Origin: Anaerolineae bacterium
GTDB taxonomy: Bacteria > Chloroflexota > Anaerolineae > Aggregatilineales > Phototrophicaceae
Direction of reading: 5' to 3'
Assembly: GCA_022842885.1 (NCBI GenBank)
Contig: JALHOR010000046.1
Coordinates: 1-37,927 of the forward strand
Length of the DNA: 37,927 nt
A model generated the notes under the pieces. It searched no databases and was not told where the DNA came from. It worked only from the letters and a program-made list of their open reading frames with translations. The first letter of the stretch is position 1. Each line of letters starts with the position of its first letter. The position numbers and the translations under genes were made by a program. Positions 8,721 through 18,371 of this stretch are shown here, one piece after another.

Positions 8721-10556
8721 TTAATGTGCCATCTCAAAACGGGCATCGGGATTGGTGTTCAGGTATTCGAGGCTTTGATGCCGGAAATAGGTGTTGTAAA
8801 GTTCAGCGTAGTGACCACCATCTGCTAACAGCGATTCGTGTGTACCTTCTTCGATAATTTCGCCTTTCCGCAGCACGATAATTCTATCAGCACTTTTCAC
8901 GGTATTCAGGCGATGAGCAATCACAATCGAAGTACGATTCTTAAGCACCACTTCCAACCCTTCTTGGATGAGTGTTTCTGTTAGCGGGTCAACGCTGGCA
9001 GTGGCTTCATCAAGAATGAAGATAGAAGGATTTTGCAGTAGCACCCGCGATAATGCCACGAGTTGGCGCTGCCCCATAGACAAATTGCCGCCACGTTCCC
9101 CCACTTGGGTATCCAAACCATTCGGCAGCCCATGAATCCAATCGCCTTGCCCGACCAAGCGAGCGACCTGTTCCACTTCGGCATCGGTGGCTTGTGTCCT
9201 GCCATAGCGGATATTTTCGCGGACGGTGCCATCGAACAAAAATGCCTGTTGGGTGACAATGCCCAATTTGCCATGATAGGCATCAATATCCAACGTGCGA
9301 ATATCATGCCCATCTATGCGAATCTGACCCGCTTGAAATTCGTAAAAGCGCGAAATGAGCTTGCCAATGCTGGACTTGCCAGAGCCAGTATGCCCCACCA
9401 ATGCCAATGTTTCACCGGGGGCAATCCGCAGTGAGAAATTGTGTAACACTTGCTCTTTATCGGTATACGCAAAATTGACGTTCTCGAACACAATCTCGCC
9501 CTTAATATCTGTCAGGCGGCGATTATCGGTCTGCACCACTTTGGGTTCAGCATCAATCAGCGCGAAGACTCGTTCTCCGGCGGCTAAACCCAATTGAAAC
9601 TGACTCCAGAATGATGCGATACTCGTCAACGGAAACCAGAACAGTGCCAAACCTTGGATGAACAAGAACCAATCGCCAACAGTGACAGTGCCACCTTGCA
9701 CGCTCACGCCACCAAAATAAACCAAACCAGCCGTGCCAAATGCCGCTAAGGCGTTCAAAATCGGGAAGATGCTGCTAAACACATACCCCGTGCGGAGATT
9801 AATCCGGTACGAATCTCGGTTGACTGCCAAAAAATCGTCGTAAACTGCCTGTTCCTGTCGGAAAGTTTTAGCAACGCTAATGCCGCTAACCGTTTCCTGA
9901 ATATGGGCATTCACGATGGCATTCACCCGCCGCGATTGGGTCACGGTATCGCGGGCAATTTTGCGGAACATCAGCGCGGTATAGACGATGAATGGCGCTA
10001 ACAACAGCAGCACAATGGTCAATTCGACATTAACGAGAAACAAATAGCCCACCAGAAAAAAGATGAGCAGAATTTGGCTCATCAAATCTGTCGCCAATGT
10101 GACCACCGATGAAAATGCCTGCGTATCCGATGTCACACGGCTGACAATTTTCCCCGATGGATATTGGTCATAAAACGATAAATCGCGTTTCAGCACCGCA
10201 TCTACGGCATCTTCGCGCAGTTTAAGCGAGACATTGCCGACGGCTTCTGCCGAAAGCCATTGCCGTATCGCGTTGAAGAACCAACCCAATGTGCCTAATA
10301 TCATCAGGACAATCGTGACGCCAAATAGAAAATCTTGTGTCGCTGCGCCACCTGCCTGCTGCAAAGCATCCAAACTTTGTGAGATGTAAATCGGCAAGCC
10401 CGTATTGACCGCCGAAGTCAATAAAATGGCGATGGCAACCGCTATCATACGCGGTAATTGGGGGCGGAAATACCCCACAATGCGCTGCACAAGGTCTTTA
10501 TCGCCATACTTGCGGTCATAGTCTTCGGCATCCAAACCATCCATGATAAAACCCAT
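8721..10556 (-). CDS. ABC exporter half-transporter (TMD-NBD), subunit with altered signature motif
   Basis: A 611-aa type IV (MsbA/LmrA-like) ABC exporter half: six TM helices in residues about 35-330, then a nucleotide-binding domain. The Walker A is GHTGSGKSS at about residue 388, the Walker B is IFILDEA with a normal catalytic Glu at about residue 515, and the H-loop is AHRLNT. The ABC signature is LSMGQ instead of LSGGQ, a change typical of one partner of heterodimeric exporters with a degenerate ATP site. AAGGAG precedes the ATG by about 9 nt. The gene follows its partner (ending at 10590) by 33 bp, so the two form an operon and very probably one transporter. The substrate (drug, lipid or peptide) is unknown. 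Confidence 0.92.
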   Translation of the reverse strand: MGFIMDGLDAEDYDRKYGDKDLVQRIVGYFRPQLPRMIAVAIAILLTSAVNTGLPIYISQSLDALQQAGGAATQDFLFGVTIVLMILGTLGWFFNAIRQWLSAEAVGNVSLKLREDAVDAVLKRDLSFYDQYPSGKIVSRVTSDTQAFSSVVTLATDLMSQILLIFFLVGYLFLVNVELTIVLLLLAPFIVYTALMFRKIARDTVTQSRRVNAIVNAHIQETVSGISVAKTFRQEQAVYDDFLAVNRDSYRINLRTGYVFSSIFPILNALAAFGTAGLVYFGGVSVQGGTVTVGDWFLFIQGLALFWFPLTSIASFWSQFQLGLAAGERVFALIDAEPKVVQTDNRRLTDIKGEIVFENVNFAYTDKEQVLHNFSLRIAPGETLALVGHTGSGKSSIGKLISRFYEFQAGQIRIDGHDIRTLDIDAYHGKLGIVTQQAFLFDGTVRENIRYGRTQATDAEVEQVARLVGQGDWIHGLPNGLDTQVGERGGNLSMGQRQLVALSRVLLQNPSIFILDEATASVDPLTETLIQEGLEVVLKNRTSIVIAHRLNTVKSADRIIVLRKGEIIEEGTHESLLADGGHYAELYNTYFRHQSLEYLNTNPDARFEMAH

Positions 10557-10589
10557 AGAGGTATGCTCCTTTTCTTTCGTTGGCTAGGC

Positions 10590-12398
10590 TTAAGTCGTTT
10601 GCAAGACAGGGGACGCAGCACGCTCTAAAGGCGGCAGGGCGGCATCATAGCGCGAAAAAATACGCCGATATAACGCAGAACTACGCAGCAAATCATCGTG
10701 TTTACCCGCCGCAATGAGTTTGCCATCTTCCAACACCAGAATATGATTTGCCCAACGAATTTGTGATAAGCGATGCGTAATCAAGAGAGTAGTGCGCCCA
10801 ACCTGTGCGCGACGAATGGCTTTTTGGATTTCATCTTCGGTGGCGCTGTCTATAGCACTGGTAGAATCATCCAAAATTAAAATGCGTGGATTGCTCAGAA
10901 AAGCACGGGCAAGCGCAATTCGTTGGCGCTGTCCGCCCGATAAGGTGACACCGCGTTCACCCACTTCCGTTTCATAACCATCGGCAAAACCGATGATAAA
11001 ATCGTGGGCTTGGGCTTCTTTTGCTGCTTGTTCAATCTGTGCTTGGGTTGCCCCCGGTGCGCCAAAGGCGATATTTTCTGCCAGTGTGCGCGAGAATAAA
11101 AAGACATCTTGTTCAATCTTGGAGATTTGGGAACGTAACGATGCCATGCTCCACTCGCGGACATCTACGCCATCAATCAAAATTCGCCCACCCGTAACAT
11201 CATACGTGCGGTTAATCAACTGGGTGAGCGTGCTTTTTCCGCTGCCGGTCTGCCCCACAATCGCAATGGTTTCGCCGGGCTTCACATGGAACGAGATATT
11301 TTCCAGAATGTCGCCATCTTCATAGCCAAAAGTCACATTGTCAAAGACGATTTCCCCGCGCATGGTGGCACTATACCCTTTTTCATTTTCATCCAATTCG
11401 GTTTCTTGGGTGATAATGTTCAGGATACGTTGGGCGCTGCTGACTCCTAATTGCACCAACGAAAATGCAAAAATAGAGACAAAAATGGGGAAGCGAATCG
11501 CCGCCATCAAGCCCATGACGGAGATGATGTTGGGGATAGTGATAAGATTTTGCCCATACAACACCATGCAATGGAGAAAGAAAAAGCCGAGTGCAAAGCC
11601 ATAATACAACATTGGCAGATACCGCGCTTCCACGCGCCCTTGCTGTACGAAATAATCCCGATATTTGCGGGCATTGTCGTAAAACTTCTTCTTCTCGAAT
11701 TTTTCTTGGGCGCTGGCTTTCACAATTTCAATGCCTGAGATGGTTTCTTCCAATCCGGCATTCATTGTCCCATAGGCATAACGTTGATTATCAATGACGG
11801 GATTAAGCTGGCGCATGTAACGCCGCACGGTGAAGACATAAATCAGCACAAAAATCCCCGGCACCAGCAGCAAATCTAGCCGTACCAATGCCATATAAAA
11901 CATGGGGACTGCCAACCCAAACACCAATTCGGAGATGAACAACAAACCCGGATTGACCATGTAATTTAATTGGTTCACATCATCGGTGGCACGCGCCATA
12001 ATGTCACCAACACGCTGGCGGTCATGAAAAGTCTGGCTCTTTTGCAGCAAACTGGTATACAGTTCTTGGCGCGAATCCCGCGATAAACGCTGCGCCAATG
12101 TTTCGATAGACAGACTGCCACTGAGCGCCGATAAGCTATCGCCAATGAGCAGCACAAACAAGATGAGCAAACTGATTTTGAGGAGACCATCGGGTGCGGT
12201 GGGATTCACAATTTCTTCAGCGGCAACCCCCACCAGAAAACGACTGCCGGAAAACGACAGCCAAGCGGTGATATACAGAAAAAACGTGGCAATCATGAAA
12301 AATTTGTAGCGCCACATATGGGAGATAATCCAGCGAATAGGATTAGACCGATTATATGAATAGTCATCTTTGATGGTAAATTCGCGGTTCTGAGCCAA
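10590..12398 (-). CDS. ABC exporter half-transporter, subunit with Asp in place of the catalytic Glu
   Basis: A 602-aa TMD-NBD half-exporter. The start is set at the TTG at 12398 because GGAGGG lies 6 nt before it (12405-12410 on this strand); an ATG further upstream at 12494 would add an unlikely leader. The Walker A is GQTGSGKST at about residue 384 and the signature is canonical LSGGQ, but the Walker B is ILILDD: the catalytic Glu is replaced by Asp. With the LSMGQ signature of the next gene, both deviations fall in the same composite ATP site. This matches heterodimeric exporters such as TM287/288 and BmrCD, where one site is catalytically weak. Confidence 0.92.
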   Translation of the reverse strand: MAQNREFTIKDDYSYNRSNPIRWIISHMWRYKFFMIATFFLYITAWLSFSGSRFLVGVAAEEIVNPTAPDGLLKISLLILFVLLIGDSLSALSGSLSIETLAQRLSRDSRQELYTSLLQKSQTFHDRQRVGDIMARATDDVNQLNYMVNPGLLFISELVFGLAVPMFYMALVRLDLLLVPGIFVLIYVFTVRRYMRQLNPVIDNQRYAYGTMNAGLEETISGIEIVKASAQEKFEKKKFYDNARKYRDYFVQQGRVEARYLPMLYYGFALGFFFLHCMVLYGQNLITIPNIISVMGLMAAIRFPIFVSIFAFSLVQLGVSSAQRILNIITQETELDENEKGYSATMRGEIVFDNVTFGYEDGDILENISFHVKPGETIAIVGQTGSGKSTLTQLINRTYDVTGGRILIDGVDVREWSMASLRSQISKIEQDVFLFSRTLAENIAFGAPGATQAQIEQAAKEAQAHDFIIGFADGYETEVGERGVTLSGGQRQRIALARAFLSNPRILILDDSTSAIDSATEDEIQKAIRRAQVGRTTLLITHRLSQIRWANHILVLEDGKLIAAGKHDDLLRSSALYRRIFSRYDAALPPLERAASPVLQTT

Positions 12399-12404
12399 GA
12401 TACG

Positions 12405-12410
12405 CCCTCC
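12405..12410 (-). promoter_or_regulatory. Ribosome binding site fixing the TTG start of the first ABC gene
   Basis: GGAGGG on the minus strand, 6 nt upstream of the TTG codon at 12398, decides this start over the in-frame ATG at 12494. Confidence 0.75.
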
Positions 12411-12590
12411 ATGAAGATGTTGGATAATTTGGCTGCGGCATTTTAAAACAAATGTTCGTGTGGAAGGGTTGATTATATCAAAACCACAAAACACGGCGCA
12501 AGAGGGATTTTTGAGGAATAATTGGAATTTAATGGGTCATGAGGAACAATAATGTATCAAAATAATTTGTTCTTTCTTTATCGTGGGCAG

Positions 12591-12630
12591 AACAAAAGAA
12601 CAGATGGCAATAACCACCTGTTCTTGTTTT
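12591..12630 (-). terminator. Terminator hairpin of ndh
   Basis: An inverted repeat 9 bp after the ndh stop: AACAAAAGAACAG-TGG pairs with CCA-CTGTTCTTGTT around a 6-nt loop, with one mismatch. On the minus strand the stem is followed by T-rich sequence. The remaining gap up to 12398 holds only AT-rich DNA, probably with the ABC operon promoter. Confidence 0.75.
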
Positions 12631-12639
12631 TATTCGTGT

Positions 12640-13971
12640 TTATGCCAAGAGTTTGATGTTTTCTGTTGGCTCAGTTTCGGCTTTCGGTTTTTCAACGATA
12701 GGCGCTTCGCTCTTATCAAGAATGATTCGCACTGACCGATCATAGGTCATATAATTCCACACCCAGTTAATCATGGCACTCACCTGATTACGGAAACCAA
12801 TCAGCATAATCAGATGCAAGAATAACCAACCCAACCATGCCAAGAAGCCCGTCAATTGAACGCGGTAAAACAACCAAGCCACTGCCCGACTGCGCCCAAT
12901 TGTCGCCATAATACCTTTGTCATCATAGTGGAAGGATTCCAACGCCTCATTCCGTATCTCACGGAGGATGTTTTTTGCCGCCAATACCCCTTGTTGTTTT
13001 GCCACCGGAATCAACATAGGATAAGGTTGCCCTTTTTCATCTTCCAGATACACCATATCACCCGCCGCATACACTCCCGCTTTGCCATCTACTTGCAAGG
13101 TGGATAACACAGGCAAACGCCCGGCACGCTGCAACGGCACTTTGAGCATTTCTGCCAAGGGCGACGCCTTCACCCCGGCTGCCCAAATGAGCGTGTGCGT
13201 CGGAATAATGCGCCCATCTTTAAGCGTTACGCGATCTGGCTTAACATCCGCAACGGCGGCATTCAGCATCACTTCAACGCCGAAATCCGCAAGCTGTTTT
13301 TCGGCAGCCCGTTGCAGGCGTTCTGGATAAGGTGAAAGCAATCTATCGGTTGCTTCCAGCAAAATCACCCGCGCCCGCAGCCGGGGGTAATGGCTTTTGT
13401 ATTCTAGTTTCAGGACATAATTGTACAGTTCATAGAGCGCCCCGGCAGTTTCCAAACCAGTGGGACCGCCTCCCACCACCACCAATGTTGTCAGCGCATC
13501 ACGTAGCGCCCCATCTTCAACCCAAGCTGCCTTCTCAAACAATTTGAGGATATGGTGGCGCAACTGCACTGATTCGTCCAAATCTTTTAACCCATACGAA
13601 TTCTGCTCGATAGTCTTTTGCCCAAAATAATTGGTCACGCTGCCTGTTGCTAAAAGTAGATAATCATAAGCAACCGGACGGATGGTGCCATTGGTTTTGA
13701 CTTGCACCAATTTCTCAGCAGTATTCATTTCCACCACTTCGCCCATGAGAAAATGCACATTTTCATTGTCACGGAAAATGGTTCGCACCGGATACGCAAT
13801 CGTCGCCGGGTCAAGCGCACAGGTTGCCACTTGATAAAGCAGCGGTGTAAACGTATGAAAGTTGTTGCGGTCAATGAGTGTGATGTCTACGTTGTGTTTT
13901 GCCAGTGTGCGCGTTGCGAACAATCCAGCAAAGCCAGCCCCCACAATGACGATGCGTTTTTTGGTGGTCAT
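12640..13971 (-). CDS. ndh: Type II NADH dehydrogenase (NDH-2)
   Basis: A 443-aa FAD-dependent NADH:quinone oxidoreductase that passes electrons to the quinone pool without pumping protons. The FAD-binding Rossmann motif is VGAGFAG at residues 10-16; the NADH-binding motif is VVVGGGPTGLETAG at about residue 165; AAGD at about residue 305 is the second FAD contact. The C-terminal part (LAWLGWLFLHLIMLIGFRNQ) is amphipathic/hydrophobic and anchors such enzymes to the inner face of the membrane. The gene is alone, and two Rex-like operators precede it, which fits NADH/NAD control. Confidence 0.92.
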   Translation of the reverse strand: MTTKKRIVIVGAGFAGLFATRTLAKHNVDITLIDRNNFHTFTPLLYQVATCALDPATIAYPVRTIFRDNENVHFLMGEVVEMNTAEKLVQVKTNGTIRPVAYDYLLLATGSVTNYFGQKTIEQNSYGLKDLDESVQLRHHILKLFEKAAWVEDGALRDALTTLVVVGGGPTGLETAGALYELYNYVLKLEYKSHYPRLRARVILLEATDRLLSPYPERLQRAAEKQLADFGVEVMLNAAVADVKPDRVTLKDGRIIPTHTLIWAAGVKASPLAEMLKVPLQRAGRLPVLSTLQVDGKAGVYAAGDMVYLEDEKGQPYPMLIPVAKQQGVLAAKNILREIRNEALESFHYDDKGIMATIGRSRAVAWLFYRVQLTGFLAWLGWLFLHLIMLIGFRNQVSAMINWVWNYMTYDRSVRIILDKSEAPIVEKPKAETEPTENIKLLA

Positions 13972-13986
13972 GATGCCCTCTTTGAT

Positions 13987-14004
13987 TTGTGCGATATTTC
14001 ACAA
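13987..14004. promoter_or_regulatory. Rex-like operator 1 upstream of ndh
   Basis: An 18-bp near-palindrome, TTGTGCGATATTTCACAA. It differs from the Rex consensus (TTGTGAA-N4-TTCACAA) at two positions in one half-site. It lies 16 bp upstream of the ndh ATG, where a bound repressor would block transcription. CRP/FNR-type proteins share the TGTGA half-site and are the alternative. Confidence 0.7.
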
Positions 14005-14008
14005 TCAG

Positions 14009-14014
14009 AGTATA
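14009..14014 (-). promoter_or_regulatory. Probable -10 box of ndh (TATACT, minus strand)
   Basis: TATACT on the minus strand sits between the two Rex-like palindromes; a TTGTCA/TGATTT-like -35 would overlap operator 2. The plus strand carries TATAAT at 14011-14016, which could serve purH. Confidence 0.45.
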
Positions 14015-14021
14015 ATTCAGA

Positions 14022-14039
14022 TTGTGACAAAAATCACAA
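14022..14039. promoter_or_regulatory. Rex-like operator 2
   Basis: TTGTGACAAAAATCACAA, a palindrome with 6-bp perfect arms (TTGTGA and TCACAA), centred 35 bp from operator 1. It would overlap the -35 region of the ndh promoter and the start of the purH leader. Confidence 0.65.
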
Positions 14040-14161
14040 AATAATGTGATTTTTTTACCTAGTTTTTATAAACGATTCGGCTTGCTATTTTTCCCTCAAA
14101 GGAAACGTTATAATCATCGCGCTAAATGACTTGTAATGATTCGTCCATAGGATACGATATT

Positions 14162-15706
14162 ATGCCCCGTGCATTAATCAGTGTGTATGAAAAAACTGGT
14201 TTATTGGAATTTTCAGCCGCATTAGCCGAGATGGGATGGGAATTGGTTGCCAGCGGTGGTACTGAAACACTGCTGCGAACGGCAGGTTTACCCGTAACGC
14301 CTGTGCAGCAATTAACTAGCTTGCCGGAAATGCTGGGTGGGCGTGTAAAAACCCTGCATCCCGCTATCCATGCGGGTATTTTGGCGCGGGATAGAGCCGA
14401 TGATTTGGCAGAATTGACCCAACATGGTTACGCGCCTATCAGCATGGTCGTGTGTAATCTTTACCCTTTTGAAGATACTATCGCCCAACCGGGTATTGCG
14501 CTCCAAGATGCTATAGAACAGATTGATATTGGTGGCGTTACATTGCTGCGGGCAGCCGCCAAAAACTTTCTGCGCGTTGTTCCGGTGTGTGACCCGGCGG
14601 ACTATAGTCGTGTTCTGGCAGCTTTAAGAGCCAGTGGTGAGGTTGATATTGCGACTCGCCGCAATTTGGCTGTCAAAGTATTTGCCATGACTCGTGATTA
14701 CGATACGGCGATTAATGCCTTTTTAGCTGGAGATAGCATGATACCAACGATAGAAGGTCATGAAAATCTACCTGAACATTTGTCATTAGCCGTTCATGCT
14801 GTCGAAGCTCTGCGCTATGGTGAAAACCCCCACCAAAGTGCCTCTTATTACAGCCGTCAATTGGGGGCAGCACCGTTGGGTGGCAAACAATACAGCGGCA
14901 AACAACTTTCGTATAACAATATTTTGGATGTGGATGCTGCGTGGCGTGCCGTCGGCAGTTTTGATGATGCTACTGTGGTGATTGTGAAACATCTAACACC
15001 GTGTGGGGTTGCCAGCAGCATTAATATCACCGAAGCCTTTTCGCTGGCACTGGCATCAGACCCGGTTTCGGCATTTGGCGGCGTGATTGCGGTGAATCGC
15101 CCTGTTGATGATGATTTTGTGGCAGAATTAGGGTCGTTATTTGTCGAAGTCATTGCTGCCCCGGATTTTACACCATCGGCACGCGCTACCTTAACTGAAA
15201 AACGCCAGAATTGCCGTGTCTTGCAAATTCCACAGCGGCACGATGGCACAGCTTTCGATATTCGCAGCGTTCATGGCGGTTTATTGGTACAACGTTATGA
15301 TACTGGCGACCCTGATGGCACTATTTTTAAAACCGTCACCCAACGCGCTCCTAGCCCAGAAGAACTCACGGCACTACATTTTGCATGGAGAACTGTCCAG
15401 CATGTAAAATCCAACGCGATTGTATTGGCAAAGATGGGTTATACCGTTGGCATTGGGGGTGGCTTGCCAAGCCGCGTAGATGCCGCCGAATTAGCCATCA
15501 AAAAAGCGGGTGACAATGCCAAAGGTGCAGTGATGGCATCAGATGCTTTTTTTCCTTTTCCAGATGGGGTTGAAGCAGCAATTAAAGCCGGGGTTACAGC
15601 CATTATTCAACCCGGTGGGTCTATCCGCGATGCTGGGGTGATTGAAGCAGCGAATAAAGCCGATGTCGCTATGATTTTTACGGGTGTGCGCCACTTCCGG
15701 CACTAA
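14162..15706 (+). CDS. purH: Bifunctional AICAR transformylase / IMP cyclohydrolase
   Basis: A 514-aa PurH catalysing the last two steps of IMP synthesis: formylation of AICAR with 10-formyl-THF, then ring closure. The N-terminal MGS-like cyclohydrolase domain (ALISVYEKTGLLEFS, then GGRVKTLHPAIHAGIL) spans residues 1 to about 145. The AICAR transformylase domain follows (RYGENPHQSASYY, SDPVSAFGG, KSNAIVLA, DAFFPFPD, QPGGSIRD). The ATG at 14162 is chosen because the conserved start PRALISVYEK follows directly; an in-frame start 12 codons earlier is not conserved. The length is standard. The gene stands alone, followed by a terminator. Confidence 0.97.
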   Translation: MPRALISVYEKTGLLEFSAALAEMGWELVASGGTETLLRTAGLPVTPVQQLTSLPEMLGGRVKTLHPAIHAGILARDRADDLAELTQHGYAPISMVVCNLYPFEDTIAQPGIALQDAIEQIDIGGVTLLRAAAKNFLRVVPVCDPADYSRVLAALRASGEVDIATRRNLAVKVFAMTRDYDTAINAFLAGDSMIPTIEGHENLPEHLSLAVHAVEALRYGENPHQSASYYSRQLGAAPLGGKQYSGKQLSYNNILDVDAAWRAVGSFDDATVVIVKHLTPCGVASSINITEAFSLALASDPVSAFGGVIAVNRPVDDDFVAELGSLFVEVIAAPDFTPSARATLTEKRQNCRVLQIPQRHDGTAFDIRSVHGGLLVQRYDTGDPDGTIFKTVTQRAPSPEELTALHFAWRTVQHVKSNAIVLAKMGYTVGIGGGLPSRVDAAELAIKKAGDNAKGAVMASDAFFPFPDGVEAAIKAGVTAIIQPGGSIRDAGVIEAANKADVAMIFTGVRHFRH

Positions 15707-15716
15707 AACACGTCAT

Positions 15717-15744
15717 AAACAGGGGATAATGAAGCCCCTGTTTT
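15717..15744. terminator. Terminator between purH and the Uma2-family gene
   Basis: AAACAGGGG (15717-15725) pairs with CCCCTGTTT (15735-15743), followed by T-rich sequence on the plus strand and overlapping the stop of the convergent gene, so it may serve both. Confidence 0.85.
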
Positions 15745-16318
15745 ATTCAAACAAACTCTTGAGCAAAATCTCCAACCCCGGCAACAGGTCTTCATTTTTC
15801 AAGGCATCGCTTTCTTTGAGCATTAGAATCTGATTGCCAGTATAAATCACTGCATTTTTCTCTTGTGGGTCAATCACCCATACCCACTGCACGCCATTGT
15901 TCAAATCCGCCATGACTTTCTTATTGATGTCGCTGTAACTATCGTTGGGCGACACAATTTCAATCGTTAAATCAGGGATGAGTAAATACGGCTTTTTCTT
16001 CCAATCCGGCATGGTTTGGGTGTAATAGTTAAATTTTGCAGCAGAATAAAACATCAAATCAGGTATACGTGAACCGCGAACCCAATCCGATGTGTCGTTT
16101 AAAGCATAGGTTGTTTCTTGGAAAATTTCTCCTAATTTATGCTGTATCAAGAATTGATAAAATAATACAAAAAGTATTTTGATAATATTTGAGTGTTCGG
16201 CAATTGTTGCAAACTTCACAATCCTTTCATTACCGATGAGTTCAAACGGTTCTTTTGCCATCTGTTCCAGAAAATCCATCATCGGCATTCCGATTTTGGT
16301 GACAACATCCAGTACCAT
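15743..16318 (-). CDS. Uma2 family (DUF820) putative restriction endonuclease-fold protein
   Basis: A 191-aa protein with the Uma2 pattern: RIPDLMF near residues 85-91, PDLTIEIVSPND at 115-126, and the GVQWVWVIDP strand at about 142-151. This is a PD-(D/E)XK-type nuclease fold, very common and often multicopy in Chloroflexota and Cyanobacteria. The biological role is not established. The ATG at 16318 gives a typical length. It is a single gene with no partner nuclease or methyltransferase. Confidence 0.85.
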   Translation of the reverse strand: MVLDVVTKIGMPMMDFLEQMAKEPFELIGNERIVKFATIAEHSNIIKILFVLFYQFLIQHKLGEIFQETTYALNDTSDWVRGSRIPDLMFYSAAKFNYYTQTMPDWKKKPYLLIPDLTIEIVSPNDSYSDINKKVMADLNNGVQWVWVIDPQEKNAVIYTGNQILMLKESDALKNEDLLPGLEILLKSLFE

Positions 16319-16621
16319 ATTTTGTATCCTCTGCTATTTTTTTCTTCATTATATAACAGGTTATGGGGTGATAAAGTGTCGCAAAAACGGGGTGTGGATT
16401 CGTACACAGTGAAGCAAGCGTCATCCTTAAGGGACATATTCTTTCGAGTATGGCGTGTTATTCACGCACGTTGTCCAAAAAATGTGCGGTTTCTTGCGTG
16501 ATATTGCCCTAAAAAACTGCCCAATTTTTGACATAAACTAATGGCACACTTCTGGACGGGTGTTACAATCGCGCCATCTTAGCCATCCATATCATCGCCC
16601 TTTTAGGAGTAGGTCATCGCT
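16319..16621. other. Intergenic region upstream of malate synthase
   Basis: No convincing gene. AGGAG at about 16607-16611 is the ribosome binding site of the malate synthase ATG at 16622, and TACAAT at 16564-16569 is a possible -10 box without a good -35. A TTGACA at 16528-16533 is too far from that box. Promoters of the divergent Uma2 gene presumably lie at the left. Confidence 0.5.
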
Positions 16622-18202
16622 ATGCAGACGATTGAAATTCGGGGGACAACAACACCCAATTATGATACGATTTTGACCCCGGCAGCAGTGGAATTTGTGG
16701 CAACGCTGGCTCGCGCCTTCACTGCCCGCCGGAATGCCCTTTTGCAAAGACGGCAAGAGCGCCAAGCCCGGATTGATGCTGGCGAAATGCCTGATTTTTT
16801 GCCCGATACTTGGAAAATTCGTAACACTGCGTGGAAAGTTGCCCCAATTCCGGCAGATTTGCAAGATAGGCGCGTCGAAATCACGGGTCCTACAGACCGC
16901 AAAATGGTGATTAATGCATTGAACAGCGGCGCATCCGTCTTTATGACTGATTTTGAAGATTCCAATGCCCCAACTTGGGATAACATGATTCAAGGGCAAA
17001 TCAATCTACGAGACGCTATTCGGCGCACGATTAGTTTCACCAATGAACAAGGCAAACAGTATCAACTCAACGAAAAAACAGCGGTGCTGCTCGTCCGTCC
17101 ACGCGGTTGGCACTTAGATGAAAAACATATGCTTGTAGATGGGCAGCCTGTTCCCGGCAGCATTTTCGATTTCGCGCTGTATTTTTTTCATAACGCCCGT
17201 GAATTATTGGAACGTGGGTCGGGTCCTTATTTTTATCTGCCCAAAATGGAAAGTCACTTGGAAGCACGTTTGTGGAATGATATTTTTGTGATGGCGCAAA
17301 ACGAATTGGGCATCCCACAGCGCACCATTAAAGTGACGGTATTGATTGAAACGATATTGGCATCGTTTGAATTGGATGAAATTTTGTGGGAATTGCGCGA
17401 CCATATTGCGGGGTTAAATTGTGGACGATGGGATTATATTTTCAGTTTTATCAAGAAGTTTCGCAATCATCCCCAATTCATATTGCCAGACCGCGCCAAA
17501 GTGACCATGACCGTGCCATTTATGCGGGCATATACGCAGCTTGTGATTAAGACGTGCCACAAGCGCGGCGCTCATGCGATGGGTGGGATGGCGGCACAAA
17601 TTCCGATTAAGGGCGATGAACAGGCAAATGAAGCCGCTTTTGCTAAAGTCCGTGCCGATAAAGAACGCGAAGTATTGGATGGTCACGACGGCACATGGGT
17701 CGCACATCCGGGCTTAGTGCCGGTTGCCATGCAAATTTTTAATCAGCATATGCCCACCCCGAATCAGGTGACAACCAAACTGCGCGACGATGTGCAAGTT
17801 AGTGCGGCAGATTTGCTGAAAGTACCAAACGATACGGTGACAGAACATGGGCTGCGTTGGAATCTCAAAGTCGGTATTCAATATGTAGAGGCGTGGTTAG
17901 GCGGCAATGGTTGTGTACCGTTGTATCACTTGATGGAAGATGCTGCCACCGCCGAAATCAGCCGGACGCAGGTTTGGCAATGGCTGCATCATCGCGCTAA
18001 GTTAGAAGATGGACGCGAAGTCACCGACGCGCTCTATAGCCAAATGTTTGAAGAAGAAATGGATGCGATTAAAGCTGAAGTGGGCGAAGAACGCTTTAAA
18101 AATGGTAAATTTGCTTTAGCGGCTGAATTGTTCGATAAAATGATTCGCAACCGCGACTTTGCCGATTTCCTGACACTGCCTGCTTATGACTATCTCGATT
18201 AG
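16622..18202 (+). CDS. aceB: Malate synthase A
   Basis: A 526-aa malate synthase that condenses glyoxylate with acetyl-CoA to malate in the glyoxylate shunt. Family landmarks: [13 protein letters not shown] at about residues 101-113, the [15 protein letters not shown] segment, the signature [13 protein letters not shown] at about 208-220, and GMAAQIPI. The length matches isoform A (about 530 aa) and not isoform G (about 720 aa). It precedes isocitrate lyase in the same direction, with a 170-bp gap containing a hairpin, forming an aceBA cluster that allows growth on acetate or fatty acids. Confidence 0.96.
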   Translation: MQTIEIRGTTTPNYDTILTPAAVEFVATLARAFTARRNALLQRRQERQARIDAGEMPDFLPDTWKIRNTAWKVAPIPADLQDRRVEITGPTDRKMVINALNSGASVFMTDFEDSNAPTWDNMIQGQINLRDAIRRTISFTNEQGKQYQLNEKTAVLLVRPRGWHLDEKHMLVDGQPVPGSIFDFALYFFHNARELLERGSGPYFYLPKMESHLEARLWNDIFVMAQNELGIPQRTIKVTVLIETILASFELDEILWELRDHIAGLNCGRWDYIFSFIKKFRNHPQFILPDRAKVTMTVPFMRAYTQLVIKTCHKRGAHAMGGMAAQIPIKGDEQANEAAFAKVRADKEREVLDGHDGTWVAHPGLVPVAMQIFNQHMPTPNQVTTKLRDDVQVSAADLLKVPNDTVTEHGLRWNLKVGIQYVEAWLGGNGCVPLYHLMEDAATAEISRTQVWQWLHHRAKLEDGREVTDALYSQMFEEEMDAIKAEVGEERFKNGKFALAAELFDKMIRNRDFADFLTLPAYDYLD

Positions 18203-18231
18203 TTTGCCCATGCCCTAACCATTAATTTCCG

Positions 18232-18257
18232 CCGAGGCATTTCTCTTATTGCCTCGG
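18232..18257 (+). terminator. Hairpin between aceB and aceA
   Basis: CCGAGGCA (18232-18239) pairs with TGCCTCGG (18250-18257) around a 10-nt loop. There is no T-run, so it may be an mRNA processing or stability hairpin and not a true terminator. Confidence 0.5.
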
Positions 18258-18371
18258 TGTAGCTCTAAAACACACCATACCCTTTATTTTGTGAAATCAT
18301 GCCCAACAGCGTTCAGCGCATGGGCAGATAAATTTGATTTGCTTTCATTACACCTAACGGAGCGAAATACC

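Noticed and set aside
13987..14039. CRP/FNR sites instead of Rex operators
   Set aside because: The half-site TGTGA is shared, but the TTTCACAA arm and the ndh target favour Rex. The alternative is kept in the feature text.
16528..16569. A strong aceB promoter from TTGACA and TACAAT
   Set aside because: The two boxes are 30 bp apart, too far for one promoter.
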